From Allobosea sp. (GTDB lineage Bacteria; Pseudomonadota; Alphaproteobacteria; Rhizobiales; Beijerinckiaceae), in assembly GCA_024231975.1 (NCBI GenBank), contig JAAEQB010000057.1, positions 1-64,000 of the forward strand: DNA of 64,000 bases, written 5' to 3'. Below, piece by piece: positions 25,711 to 34,900 of the stretch. Below the pieces are notes generated by a model that was not told the origin of the DNA, did not search any database, and worked only from the letters and a program-made list of their open reading frames with translations. A program made the translations under genes and the position numbers. Numbering within the stretch: position 1 is the stretch's first letter; each line of letters opens with the position of its first letter.

Positions 25711-26904
25711 ATGAACACGCAGGTTCTCGATGCCCGTCCGCAGACCGGCGGGGGGTACAAGGTCGATGTGTCCCGCGGCGAGCGCATCGGCCGTGTTTCG
25801 TCCGAATGGTTCTCGCGCCCGGACGACGAACGCTTCCTGTCGCTCGGCGACCTCGCGCGCATGGTCGGCGCCCGTTCCGAGCGCAGTCGCACGCGCACCG
25901 TCGAGAGCGCGCGGATTCATGTCGAAGCCAGCCGCAACGATCCCGAACGCATCACGCTGATGCTGCCGGGGGCCGAGGCTCCGGCAGCGCCGACGCATTG
26001 GAGTTTCGGTCAGCTCGCAAGCCTCGTCGGCGCGCCGGCCGCCTATCTGCGTCAGCTCCCCGCGCCGCTTGCCGGCATCAACCTGCAATATGGCCTCACC
26101 AACCATCGCGCGGAGCAGGTCAAGACCTTCGAGGCCGACGACGGCCGGGTCGAGCTGCGCGCCGTGACCGGCGTGGACTATGGCCGCATCTTCGACCACG
26201 AACTGGTCGAGGCCGTCCAGCGCATCGCCGGGAACGGCACTGGCGACACCCGCTGGAAAGTCCCCGGCGTGCTCGACTGGTCCACCGGCGTCTACAATCC
26301 CGGCGTCGACATCACCAAGGACACGACGACGCTCTACGCTTCGGATCGTGATGTTTTCGTGTTCCTCGTCGACGATCTCAACCCGATCGAGGCTGGTCGC
26401 CTCCCCGATGGTTCACCCGATCTGTATTTCCGTGGCTTCTACTGCTGGAATTCCGAAGTCGGCGCAAAGACACTCGGGATCGCCAGCTTTTATCTGCGCG
26501 CAGTCTGCCAGAATCGCAATCTCTGGGGCGTCGAAGACTTCGAGGAAATCACCATTCGTCACTCGAAATACGCTGCCTCCCGTTTCGCGCACGAGGCCGC
26601 GCCTGCGCTGCTCAACTTCGCCAATTCCTCGCCGATGCCCTTCATCAACGGCATCAAGGCGTCCCGCGAGCGGATCGTCGCGCGCAGCGACGAGGACCGG
26701 ACCGATTTCCTCCGTGCCCGTGGCTTCTCCAAGGCTGAGACGGCGAAGATCATCGACCGGGTGCTGCACGAAGAAGGCCGTCCGCCCGAGTCGATCTTCG
26801 ACTTCGTCCAGGGCATCACGGCCTTCGCCCGCGACAAGACCCATCAGGATGCCCGCCTCGATCTGGAGAGCAAAGCCAAGAAGCTGCTCGATCGCGCGGC
26901 CTGA
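25711..26904 (+). CDS. DUF932-family protein
   Basis: Protein of 397 residues, ATG 25711 set by the GGAGG in the folded leader. The DUF932 pattern covers most of the length: FSRPDDERFLSLGDLARMVG, LRQLPAPLAGINLQYGL, RAVTGVDYGRIFDHELVEAV, LYASDRDVFVFLVDD, FYCWNSEVGAKTLGIASFYL and LWGVEDFEEITIRHSKYA. DUF932 proteins are frequent on phages and conjugative plasmids; the function is not established to my knowledge. It is encoded just upstream of the ParB-like protein, an arrangement that is common. Confidence 0.85.
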   Translation: MNTQVLDARPQTGGGYKVDVSRGERIGRVSSEWFSRPDDERFLSLGDLARMVGARSERSRTRTVESARIHVEASRNDPERITLMLPGAEAPAAPTHWSFGQLASLVGAPAAYLRQLPAPLAGINLQYGLTNHRAEQVKTFEADDGRVELRAVTGVDYGRIFDHELVEAVQRIAGNGTGDTRWKVPGVLDWSTGVYNPGVDITKDTTTLYASDRDVFVFLVDDLNPIEAGRLPDGSPDLYFRGFYCWNSEVGAKTLGIASFYLRAVCQNRNLWGVEDFEEITIRHSKYAASRFAHEAAPALLNFANSSPMPFINGIKASRERIVARSDEDRTDFLRARGFSKAETAKIIDRVLHEEGRPPESIFDFVQGITAFARDKTHQDARLDLESKAKKLLDRAA

Positions 26905-26998
26905 TCTCCGGTGGCGACACCTGTCGCCACCGCATCCTTCCGCTCCGTCCGGCGTGCGGCGCTGCCCCTTCAGAGGAAGAGGGCGGCGCTTCGCGTCG

Positions 26999-27049
26999 TG
27001 ACGGTTTTTCGGTCCGGGAGATTGGCTCCCGGACGGCCGTCATGGAGTG
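26999..27049 (+). promoter_or_regulatory. Folded leader, family I (copy 3)
   Basis: TGACGG (26999-27004) pairs with CCGTCA (27037-27042). Inside, GTCCGGGAG (27012-27020) and CTCCCGGAC (27026-27034) form nine perfect pairs with loop ATTGG. GGAG begins at 27044, with ATG 27057 after it. A GA-rich box (GAGGAAGAGGGCGGCGC) lies about 20 bases upstream. Confidence 0.72.
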
Positions 27050-27056
27050 GACCACC

Positions 27057-29225
27057 ATGGCGAAAGCTGCTGCCAGAAAGAAGGCCAGGACCACCGCGGT
27101 TGCGATGATCGAGTTCTCCCGGTCTCGCGACATCCCTTTCAACCGGATCAGGCTGTCGGACAGCAATGTCCGCGAGATCGACGTCGAGGACGGGCTCGAC
27201 GAACTCACCCATGATATCGATCACCGGGAAGATCTCGTCATGGGCCTCAACGTCCGCGCGATTCTCGATACCGAAGGCAACGAGACCGGCGACTTCGAGA
27301 CGCCGGCCGGCGGCCGCCGTTTCCGCGCGATTGCGCGGCTCGTCGAAGCCGGACGCTTCCCCGCCGATGGGCTCGTGCCCTGCCTGGTCAAGAAGGCCAA
27401 CGCCAAGACCTCGGCGGTCGACGACTCGCTCGCGGAAAACATCGTCCGCCTCGCGCTCCATCCCCTCGACCAGTTCAAGGCGTTCAAGCGCATGGTCGAT
27501 GACGGCATGTCGAAGGAGGAAATCGCGGACGCGTATCGCACGACGGCGCGCTACGTCACGCAGCGCCTGCGTCTTGCCGCGGTCTCGCCCGCCCTGCTCG
27601 AGATCTATGCCCGCAACGATATGACCTTGGCGGAATTGGAGGCCTTCACCGTCAATCCCGACCACGCGCGGCAGGAACAGGTCTGGGATCGGATCAGCGA
27701 TTCCTGGCGCCGGGAGCCGTGGCAGATCCGCAAGATGCTGACGGAGACGACGGTCCCGGCAAGCGACAAGCGGGCTCGCTTCATCGGCCTCGACGCCTAT
27801 GAGGCCGCTGGCGGTCCGGTCCTGCGCGACCTGTTCTCGGACGACGACAGCGGCTGGCTGCAGGACGTCGCCCTCCTCGATCGTCTCGTTGGCGAGAAGC
27901 TCAAGGTCATGGCCGACGAGGTCGCCGAGCAGGGCTGGAAGTGGATCGCTGCAGCCGTCGAGCTGCCCTATGGCCACGCCAATGGACTTCGCAGGATCGC
28001 GGCGCTGACGGAGGAACTCACCGAGCAGGAGCGGGAAGACCGCGAGGCGCTGCGGAGCGAGCATGACGAGCTCGAGGCCGAATATCGTGGCGCGGACGAG
28101 TTGCCCGAGGAGGTCGACCAGCGGCTCAGCGAAATCGAAACCCTGCTTTCGACCTTCGAGAATCGGCCGACGACCTACGATCCGGCCGAGATCGCGCGCG
28201 CCGGCGTCTTCCTCGGCATCGACCGTGACGGCAAGCTGATCGTCGATCGCGGCTACGTTCGTCCGGAGGACGAGGCACCGGTCGCCGCCGAAACCGAAGA
28301 CGGCGATGGCGAGACCGAGGAGGACGGCTCCAGCGGCGACGAGGACGGAAGCCCTACCCAGCGCACGGCGATCACGGTCGGCGGTGAACTGGTCGACCCC
28401 GAGGACGAAGACGAGGAGGACATCAAGCCGCTGCCCGATCGTCTGATCAGCGAGCTCACCGCGCATCGAACGCTCGCACTGCAGGAAGCGCTGGCCAACA
28501 AACCTCATGTCGCCATGACCGCGCTCCTGCATCGGCTGGTGATGCAGCGCTATCACTTCGCAGCGCCGAAGGGCTGCATGGAGATCTCGGTCGGTCAGCA
28601 ATACTTCTCCGCCCAGGGCGCCGATCTGAAGGACTCGCCTTCGGCGAAGGCGAGAACCGAGCGCAGCGATGCCTGGGAGGCTGATTTCCCGAGAGACGAA
28701 GCCGCACTCTGGGACTGGATCGCTGCTCTCGACGAGGTCAGCCGCATGGCGCTTCTCGCCCACTGCGTCAGCTATGGGGTCAATGCGCTTTATGAGCGTC
28801 CCAACCCTCAGAGCAGCTCTGGCATCAGTCAGCACACCCTCGATTGCCGGCTCGCCGCAGCCGATCGCCTCGCCCGGGCCACCGGCTTCGACATGGTGCA
28901 TGACGCCGGCTGGAGGCCGACCGTCGACAATTATCTCGGCCGGGTTACCAAGGCTCGTATTCTTGCCGCCGTCCGTGAAGGCGCCGGCGACCGGGCTGCG
29001 CAGCTCATCGAGCACCTGAAGAAGGGCGACATGGCCAAGGAGGCCGAGCGTCTCCTGGCCGGCACCGGCTGGCTGCCCGAGCCGCTGCGCACGCCCGATC
29101 TCGATGACGAAGAGGCGCCGGCCGACGCAGATTCCGATGTGGACGCGCTGCCCGAATTCCTCGCCGGCGACGACGAGGACGGCACCACCACGGCCGAGGA
29201 CCATCCTCTCGCTGCTGCCGAATAG
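27057..29225 (+). CDS. Large ParB/RepB/Spo0J-domain protein
   Basis: Protein of 722 residues, ATG 27057. The N-terminal ParB domain is clear: IPFNRIRLSDSNVREIDVED, PAGGRRFRAIARLVEAG, the SLAENIVRLALHPLDQFKAF block, and an HTH (MSKEEIADAYRTTARYVTQR). A long helical middle follows, then a strongly acidic linker (ETEDGDGETEEDGSSGDEDG) and a C-terminal domain from about residue 460. Canonical ParB is about 300 residues, so this is the long accessory type found on alphaproteobacterial conjugative elements. It is not paired with the ParA gene at 44735. A role as a nuclease or DNA-loading factor during establishment is possible, not shown. Confidence 0.85.
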   Translation: MAKAAARKKARTTAVAMIEFSRSRDIPFNRIRLSDSNVREIDVEDGLDELTHDIDHREDLVMGLNVRAILDTEGNETGDFETPAGGRRFRAIARLVEAGRFPADGLVPCLVKKANAKTSAVDDSLAENIVRLALHPLDQFKAFKRMVDDGMSKEEIADAYRTTARYVTQRLRLAAVSPALLEIYARNDMTLAELEAFTVNPDHARQEQVWDRISDSWRREPWQIRKMLTETTVPASDKRARFIGLDAYEAAGGPVLRDLFSDDDSGWLQDVALLDRLVGEKLKVMADEVAEQGWKWIAAAVELPYGHANGLRRIAALTEELTEQEREDREALRSEHDELEAEYRGADELPEEVDQRLSEIETLLSTFENRPTTYDPAEIARAGVFLGIDRDGKLIVDRGYVRPEDEAPVAAETEDGDGETEEDGSSGDEDGSPTQRTAITVGGELVDPEDEDEEDIKPLPDRLISELTAHRTLALQEALANKPHVAMTALLHRLVMQRYHFAAPKGCMEISVGQQYFSAQGADLKDSPSAKARTERSDAWEADFPRDEAALWDWIAALDEVSRMALLAHCVSYGVNALYERPNPQSSSGISQHTLDCRLAAADRLARATGFDMVHDAGWRPTVDNYLGRVTKARILAAVREGAGDRAAQLIEHLKKGDMAKEAERLLAGTGWLPEPLRTPDLDDEEAPADADSDVDALPEFLAGDDEDGTTTAEDHPLAAAE

Positions 29226-29230
29226 TCCTC

Positions 29231-29305
29231 GACGGGGCGGCTCAGGTCGCCCCGTCCGTTCCCATCCTCATGCAATCGCCCCGGCCAACTCGGCCGGGGC
29301 GTTTT
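29231..29305 (+). terminator. Two consecutive strong hairpins, second terminator-like
   Basis: GACGGGGCG (29231-29239) pairs with CGCCCCGTC (29248-29256). CGCCCCGGCC (29277-29286) pairs with GGCCGGGGCG (29292-29301), followed by TTTTCC. Together they probably end the ParB-like transcript. Confidence 0.7.
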
Positions 29306-29324
29306 CCATTCTGGAGACACGTTC

Positions 29325-29798
29325 ATGTCCGCATCCCTCATATTCGACATTGCCCCTCTCGGTTCACTGGTCAGCTACAGCGACGGGAGCCCCAAACCGC
29401 CGACCCGCTTCACCAAGAAGCTCGCCGCATGGGAACGGCGTAACGGCGTTGGTCGCCTCGTGCGCAAGGTGCCGGAGCGCGAGCGTCCGACCTACACCGC
29501 GCCGCCGTGCTTCACCTTGAACGAAGGCAGCTTCGGGCAGGACGGGCTCACCGTTATGACCGTGATCCGGACCTACGGGATCGACAGCGACCTGACCTTC
29601 CGCGTCGTGGAGCGTCCCCGCATCGGCCAGATCCGGATTGTCCAGACTCTGGGCGAGAGCGATGAGCTGTTGCATCTAGCCGAAGATCGGGAGGCCGCCG
29701 AACTCTGGCTTGCGAAGAACGGCTACCGCAACGCCCGCCTCGAACCGGTTTGTCCGAATGAAGTCGGCGCCGATGTCGTCGAAGGCAGAGCAACATGA
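29325..29798 (+). CDS. Unknown protein (157 aa)
   Basis: ATG 29325 after CTGGAGACACGTTC. The sequence MSASLIFDIAPLGSLVSYSD has a PKPPTRFTKKLAAWERRNGV stretch and later strands (LTFRVVERPRIGQIRIVQTL). No recognised family; similar proteins next to ParB/DUF932 genes exist on related plasmids as I recall. It is followed by a strong terminator at 29844. Confidence 0.65.
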   Translation: MSASLIFDIAPLGSLVSYSDGSPKPPTRFTKKLAAWERRNGVGRLVRKVPERERPTYTAPPCFTLNEGSFGQDGLTVMTVIRTYGIDSDLTFRVVERPRIGQIRIVQTLGESDELLHLAEDREAAELWLAKNGYRNARLEPVCPNEVGADVVEGRAT

Positions 29799-29843
29799 CA
29801 GATCCGATGACGCCGACGCCATGAACAACCTCACATTCTGAAG

Positions 29844-29879
29844 ATGCCCGGCCTCACGACGAGCGCCGGGCATTTTTTT
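29844..29879 (+). terminator. Rho-independent terminator
   Basis: ATGCCCGGC (29844-29852) and GCCGGGCAT (29865-29873) form nine perfect pairs, followed by TTTTTTG. Confidence 0.85.
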
Positions 29880-30072
29880 GTCTGCATCGCAGAGATCCGG
29901 CCGGCAGGTGGCAGGGCCGGTCGGGCGGCGCTGTTCCGCCGGCTTGGCGTCCGGCGGCCCGTCCCGTCGCGGCCACGCGGAGGAAGAGGAGGGCGCTCCC
30001 AAGGCGGCCCGGACGGTGGAAGTGAGAGCGCTTGTCCGGGGCCGATTCCCTCTCTCTTGTTGGAGAACTGCC

Positions 30073-30495
30073 ATGACCCGTCAGAGCAATACGAGGCCCA
30101 ACGCCACGCTGGTCCCGGATGACCGGCGCTGCGCGTTCCTGCCGACCCTGTTCGGCGTTCCCATGTTCATCATCGCCGAAAACACCGTCTACGCGATGAT
30201 GGAGCGTCTGAGCCCGCAAGATTATGGCGGCGGGCACTGGGACTTCTACGAGGATCGTGGCCGACCGCTCTTCCTCGCACCGACATCGAAGCCTCGGTTC
30301 CGGATTGCCGGCGAGATCACTTGCTTCCAGGGTGAGGTGTCAGCCGGAGCGGCCGGGATCATCGCGACGCTTTTCGCATTTTCACATCTTTCTTTCCAAT
30401 ATCGGTCCGATCGGCTCGCCGACGGCTATAGCCACCTTCATCGCTATGTCGGCGGCCATCCAGAAGCGTCGGAGATCTATCAGGCGATCGATTGA
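30073..30495 (+). CDS. ArdB/KlcA-family antirestriction protein
   Basis: Protein of 140 residues, ATG 30073 after TTGGAGAACTGCC. It matches the ArdB/KlcA pattern: ATLVPDDRRCAFLPTLFG, VYAMMERLSPQDYGGGHWDF, GEVSAGAAGIIATLFAFSHL and the end HPEASEIYQAID. These proteins protect incoming plasmid DNA from type I restriction. The leader holds a GA-rich box (GAGGAAGAGGAGGGCGCTCC) and a stem CCCGGAC/GTCCGGG (30008-30014 and 30034-30040). The upstream context fits expression early after entry into a new cell. Confidence 0.9.
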   Translation: MTRQSNTRPNATLVPDDRRCAFLPTLFGVPMFIIAENTVYAMMERLSPQDYGGGHWDFYEDRGRPLFLAPTSKPRFRIAGEITCFQGEVSAGAAGIIATLFAFSHLSFQYRSDRLADGYSHLHRYVGGHPEASEIYQAID

Positions 30496-30582
30496 GCCGC
30501 GAAAGCGCCCCATCCCCCGAGGGGCGCCATTCGCCTCCCGGCCGGTCGAGGGAGGAGAGAAGGAGCAACGCTGTTCGGCCGT

Positions 30583-30628
30583 GACGGGCCGTTGTGCGGA
30601 GGAGCCACTTCCGCAGCCCGTCGCGGAG
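30583..30628 (+). promoter_or_regulatory. Folded leader, family I (copy 4)
   Basis: GACGGG (30583-30588) pairs with CCCGTC (30617-30622). The inner hairpin is TGCGGA (30595-30600) with TCCGCA (30610-30615). GGAG is at 30625-30628 and ATG at 30637, with the same spacing as copies 1 and 2. Confidence 0.68.
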
Positions 30629-30636
30629 CATCCGTG

Positions 30637-31188
30637 ATGAACGCCCATTCTCGACCTGCATGTCCCGTCACGGCGTCGCGAAGGCTCGATTCCAGCCCGA
30701 TCGCCGTCGGCAGATTCCCGCTGCGGATCGCCTGCCTCGGTGAAGCCCGATATCTCGACGGCGATCCGACGTCTTGCTCTTACGAAGCGCCACGCATCTT
30801 CGAACTAGCGCATGCGGATACGCTCGCAGGCGCCATCGCTGCCATCGAACGCTTGGCCCGGCAGGATAGGCTCTTCATCCGTGACGACAGCGCTATCGGC
30901 TTCAAAGCGCGGTTGTTCATCGTCCGCGATGATGACGATTGTCAGGTGCTCGCCGGCGAGCCCGATGCCGACGGCATAAGATGGTGCGAGCCGGTTGCGT
31001 CCGACGGTGAAGCCCGGTTCGTCGTCGCCCAGGCGTGCCGGCTGCGCGCTGCAGCGACCGGCAAGGCCGAGGCGGACCTTAACGCTGAAGCGCGCGCGCT
31101 GCGTTTCAGCGCCAGCGTGCTCGAGGGACGCCTCGTTCACGCCGTCTGGCGCGAGGCCGCAAGAGCTGCGTTGCCGCGCGCCGCATAG
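30637..31188 (+). CDS. Unknown protein (183 aa)
   Basis: ATG 30637, fixed by the GGAG of the folded leader. The protein begins MNAHSRPACPVTASRRLDSS and has a central part with FELAHADTLAGAIAAIERLA and LFIRDDSAIGFKARLFIVRD, and an Ala/Arg-rich C-terminus. No recognised domain. Sharing the leader with DUF932 and the ParB-like gene suggests it belongs to the same set of jointly controlled genes. Confidence 0.6.
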   Translation: MNAHSRPACPVTASRRLDSSPIAVGRFPLRIACLGEARYLDGDPTSCSYEAPRIFELAHADTLAGAIAAIERLARQDRLFIRDDSAIGFKARLFIVRDDDDCQVLAGEPDADGIRWCEPVASDGEARFVVAQACRLRAAATGKAEADLNAEARALRFSASVLEGRLVHAVWREAARAALPRAA

Positions 31189-31296
31189 CCCTCGTAGCAG
31201 TCCTCATCCCATCGCGCCGGATCAGCCCGGTTGATGCCCATTCACCTGGTCCGCCGTCGCGAGGCAGCGGGCCATTTTCGGATTCAGGACAATATC

Positions 31297-31557
31297 ATGG
31301 CCATTCCCGATCCCGTTCGCACCAACTTCAACACGCTGCTGCGCGCGGCACGCGAGGGCAAACTCGCGCTCATGGAGTGCCTGGATGCCGTCACCCGCGA
31401 GCGTCGCTTTGTCGTCTGTGCCGTCGGCCCCGCTGACGACGGCGCTTTCGTCATGACACCGTTCGGCCACCTCGCCGACGGCAATCCTTACGACGCCTAC
31501 CTCCCTCCCGATCCCGACGATCCAGGCGGATTCATCGAGAACCCGTCATCGCCATAG
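31297..31557 (+). CDS. DUF6117-like small protein
   Basis: Protein of 86 residues from ATG 31297 (MAIPDPVRTNFNTLLRAARE). The continuation LALMECLDAVTRERRFVVCA and FGHLADGNPYDAYLPPDPDD is a pattern I associate with DUF6117 proteins of plasmids. Function unknown. Its last 60 bases overlap an antitoxin relic on the other strand. Confidence 0.65.
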   Translation: MAIPDPVRTNFNTLLRAAREGKLALMECLDAVTRERRFVVCAVGPADDGAFVMTPFGHLADGNPYDAYLPPDPDDPGGFIENPSSP

Positions 31558-31763
31558 AGAAAATCCTGGCTGCGAGCGGCGGCCGGTCCCCGCCATGCCT
31601 TGGCTGCTCCCGTCGCTCCGACCTTCTCCATCGGGGCGCGCCGGCCCTCGATACCGGCCACCAGCGCGATCGCGACCAGGCGCACGATCTCTTGGCCACG
31701 GCGAGTCAGAATGACTTCGTCCCCGGCTTCGGCACGTCGCACCAGCTCGCTGAGCTACCCCCT
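31497..31763 (-). pseudogene. Decayed Phd/YefM-type antitoxin
   Basis: The minus strand reads LSELVRRAEAGDEVILTRRG, then QEIVRLVAI, and near the end SQDFLYGDDG. These are standard parts of prevent-host-death antitoxins that pair with VapC toxins. The expected N-terminus is lost: an in-frame stop lies right before LSELV, and the earliest usable start skips the DNA-binding segment. No toxin gene is found next to it. It marks an older toxin-antitoxin module that was deleted in part. Confidence 0.65.
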
Positions 31764-31888
31764 GGCCCCGCTGATGGACACGCACATCGCGGTAGCACCT
31801 TCGCGGTTTTTTCAGCGCGTTCCGCCGCAAGGGATGGTCCAGGTCATTGGCGAGGCGAGAGGAGGAGAGGGGCCGGGGCGGGCATGAG

Positions 31889-31917
31889 CCCGTCCGGTCC
31901 GAGAGAGCGCCGGCGGG
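31889..31917 (+). promoter_or_regulatory. Hairpin in the leader of the helicase-methyltransferase gene
   Basis: CCCG-t-CCGG (31889-31897) pairs with CCGGCGGG (31910-31917): eight pairs with one bulge. It sits after a GA-rich box (GAGAGGAGGAGAGGGG) as in family I leaders, but the outer stem and the CCCGTCnnGGAG end are absent, so it is a related or degenerate form at best. Confidence 0.45.
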
Positions 31918-31950
31918 TCCGGCCGTTTCCGCTCTCGCGAGGATCTCCCC

Positions 31951-34900
31951 ATGAACGCTCTGCCTCCCGTGGCCGACGCACGCTCGGCTGCGCCGGTCGA
32001 CCCTGCCGCGGTTGTCCATGCCGCGGCCATTCTGCTCCTGCCGCACATCGAACGCGGCGCACGCGTCGATGCTGCCATCCTGCGCAGCGCGATGGAAACC
32101 GCTTCCGGCGGATCCGATGCAGCCGGTCTCTGGGACTGGAAGGCGGCCTACGAGGCTTGCGAGGCGGCGACGGTCCTGTTTCTGCGAAAGTACGGCAAGG
32201 TGCTTTTGCGCAAAGCAGGCTCTCCGGCCGCGGCGCTGCCACTTCTCGGCAGGATCGCAAGGCTCTTGCCCACCCATACCCGCCGCTCCGAAGAGGTCCA
32301 GGCGTTCCAGCAGTTCTCGACGCCGATTCCGCTCGGCCTGGTCGCCGCGACGGCGGCCGCAATCACGCCTGCCGACCGCGTCCTGGAGCCATCCGCCGGG
32401 ACCGGGCTCCTGGCGATCCTCGCCGAGATCGCCGGCGCTTCGCTCCTGCTGAACGAGCTGGCCGACACGCGCGCCGCGCTGCTCTCGAGCCTCTTTCCCG
32501 CCATAACCGTCACCCGTTTTGACGCCGCCCAGATCGACGATCATCTCGATCCGGCGGCGGTGCCGTCCGTCGTGCTGATGAACCCGCCATTCTCGGCGAT
32601 GGCTCATGTCGAGGGGCGCGTGGCCGACGCCGCGTTTCGGCATGTCGCGTCCGCACTGGCTCGGCTGGCTCCCGGCGGGCGTCTCGTCACGATCACCGGC
32701 GCGAATCTCGATCCCGAAAGCCCGTCCTGGTCTTCCGCCTTCATCCGATTGCAGGAGCGCGGTCGCGTCGTCTTCTCCGCCGGGATCGATGGCGCGGTCT
32801 ATGCGAAGCATGGCACGACCTTCCCCACGCGGCTGATCGTCATCGACAAGCTGCCCGCCGATGACCCCGCGGCTTTCCCGGTCTCGCCGGGCTCCGCGCC
32901 GGATGTGGCGACGCTGATGACCTGGCTCGGCACACATCTGCCGGCCCGCCCTCCGGTCGATCCATCCGGCCTCGTGCCCGCCTCTCCGCGCACGGTGCCA
33001 GGGTATCTCGCTCGCGCCGCCTCGGCCGCGCCGGCGCCCGCCAAGGCCTCGGTGATCGACGGGGTCGAGCTCGCCTATGACACCGTCGATTGGACAGCGC
33101 CCGAAGGGGCGCACCTGACCGATGCGATCTACGAGCCATACGCCCTGCAGGCGATCCGTATCCCCGGCGCCCAGGCCCATCCGACCAGGCTCGTGCAGTC
33201 GGCCGCGATGGCGTCAGTTGCGCCGCCGAAGCCGACCTATCGTCCGATGCTGCCGGCCAATCTCGTCAGCGACGGCCTTCTTTCCGACGCCCAGCTCGAA
33301 ACACTCATCTATGCCGGCGAGGCCCATGGCGCGTTCCTCGCCGGCTCCTGGACTGTCGACGATACCTTCGACATCGTGAAGGCGGCCCCCGAAGGGGCTG
33401 CCGGCGCCGTAAGCTTCCGCCGCGGCTTCATGCTCGGCGACGGGACCGGCGCCGGCAAAGGCCGGCAGTCCGCCGGCATCATCCTAGATCAGTGGCTGCG
33501 CGGCCGCCGCAAGGCGGTGTGGATCTCGAAGTCGGACAAGCTCATCGAGGACGCGCAACGCGACTGGTCCGCGCTCGGCATGGAACGGCTGCTGATCACA
33601 CCGCTTTCCCGGTTCCCGCAGGGCAAGCCGATCACGCTCACCGAGAGCATCCTGTTCACGACCTATGCCACGCTGCGCTCAGAGGAGCGCGGAGACAAGG
33701 CATCGCGCGTCAGGCAGATCGTCGAGTGGCTCGGCCCCGACTTCGACGGCGTCATCATCTTCGACGAGAGCCACGCCATGCAGAATGCTGCCGGCGGCAA
33801 AGGCGAGCGCGGCGATGTGGCCGCCTCGCAGCAGGGACGCGCGGGGCTTCGCCTCCAGCATGCCCTGCCGAAGGCACGCATCGTCTACGTCTCGGCGACC
33901 GGGGCGACGACGGTCCACAATCTCGCTTATGCCCAACGGCTTGGGCTATGGGGCGGCGAGGATTTCCCCTTCGCCACCCGCGCGGAATTCGTCGAAGCGA
34001 TCGAGGCCGGCGGTGTTGCCGCGATGGAGGTCCTCGCCCGGGATCTCCGTGCGCTCGGCCTCTATACGGCCCGCAGTCTCTCCTATGACGGCGTCGAATA
34101 CGAGCTCGTCGAGCATGAGCTGACCGACGAGCAGAGGCGCATCTACGACGCCTATGCCGGGGCTTTCCAGGTCATCCACAATCACCTCGAAGCCGCGATG
34201 CAGGCGGCGAACGTCACCGGCTCCTCCGGCACGCTGAACAGGCAGGCAAAATCCGCGGCCCGCTCGGCGTTCGAAAGCGCCAAGCAGCGCTTCTTCGGCC
34301 ATCTGCTCACCAGCATGAAGACGCCGACGCTGATCCGCTCGATCGAGCGCGATCTCGAGGCGGGCCATGCCGCCGTCATCCAGATCGTCTCGACGGGAGA
34401 GGCGCTGATGGAGCGTCGCCTCGCCGAGATCCCGACCGAGGAATGGTCGGATGTGCGCGTCGACATCACCCCGCGGGAATATGTGCTCGACTATCTCGCC
34501 CATTCCTTCCCGGTCCAGCTCTACGAGCCCTACAGCAACGGTGACGGCAACATCTTCTCTCGTGCCGTGTTCCGCGATGGGCAGCCCGTCGAGAGCCGCG
34601 AGGCCGTGGCGCGCCGCGATGGCCTCATCGAGCATCTGGCCAGCCTGCCGCCGGTCCCCGGAGCGCTCGATCAGGTCGTTCAGCGCTTCGGCTCCGATCG
34701 CGTCGCCGAGGTCACGGGCCGCTCGCGCCGCATCGTCTGCAAACCGACCGCCGACGGACGGGGCCAGCGCTTCGTCGTCGAAAGCCGTGCCGGCTCAGCC
34801 AATCTCGCCGAGACGCAAGCCTTCATGGATGACCTGAAGAGCATCCTCATATTCTCGGACGCCGGGGGCACGGGCCGGAGTTATCATGCGGATCTCGCCG

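Noticed and set aside
26970..29204. 744-residue open frame on the minus strand
   Set aside because: Antisense to the ParB-like gene. It has no start context or family pattern and exists because GC-rich codons leave the opposite frame open.
31546..33180. 544-residue open frame on the minus strand
   Set aside because: Shadow of the methyltransferase domain. Only the short antitoxin relic in another frame at 31497-31763 has real protein patterns.
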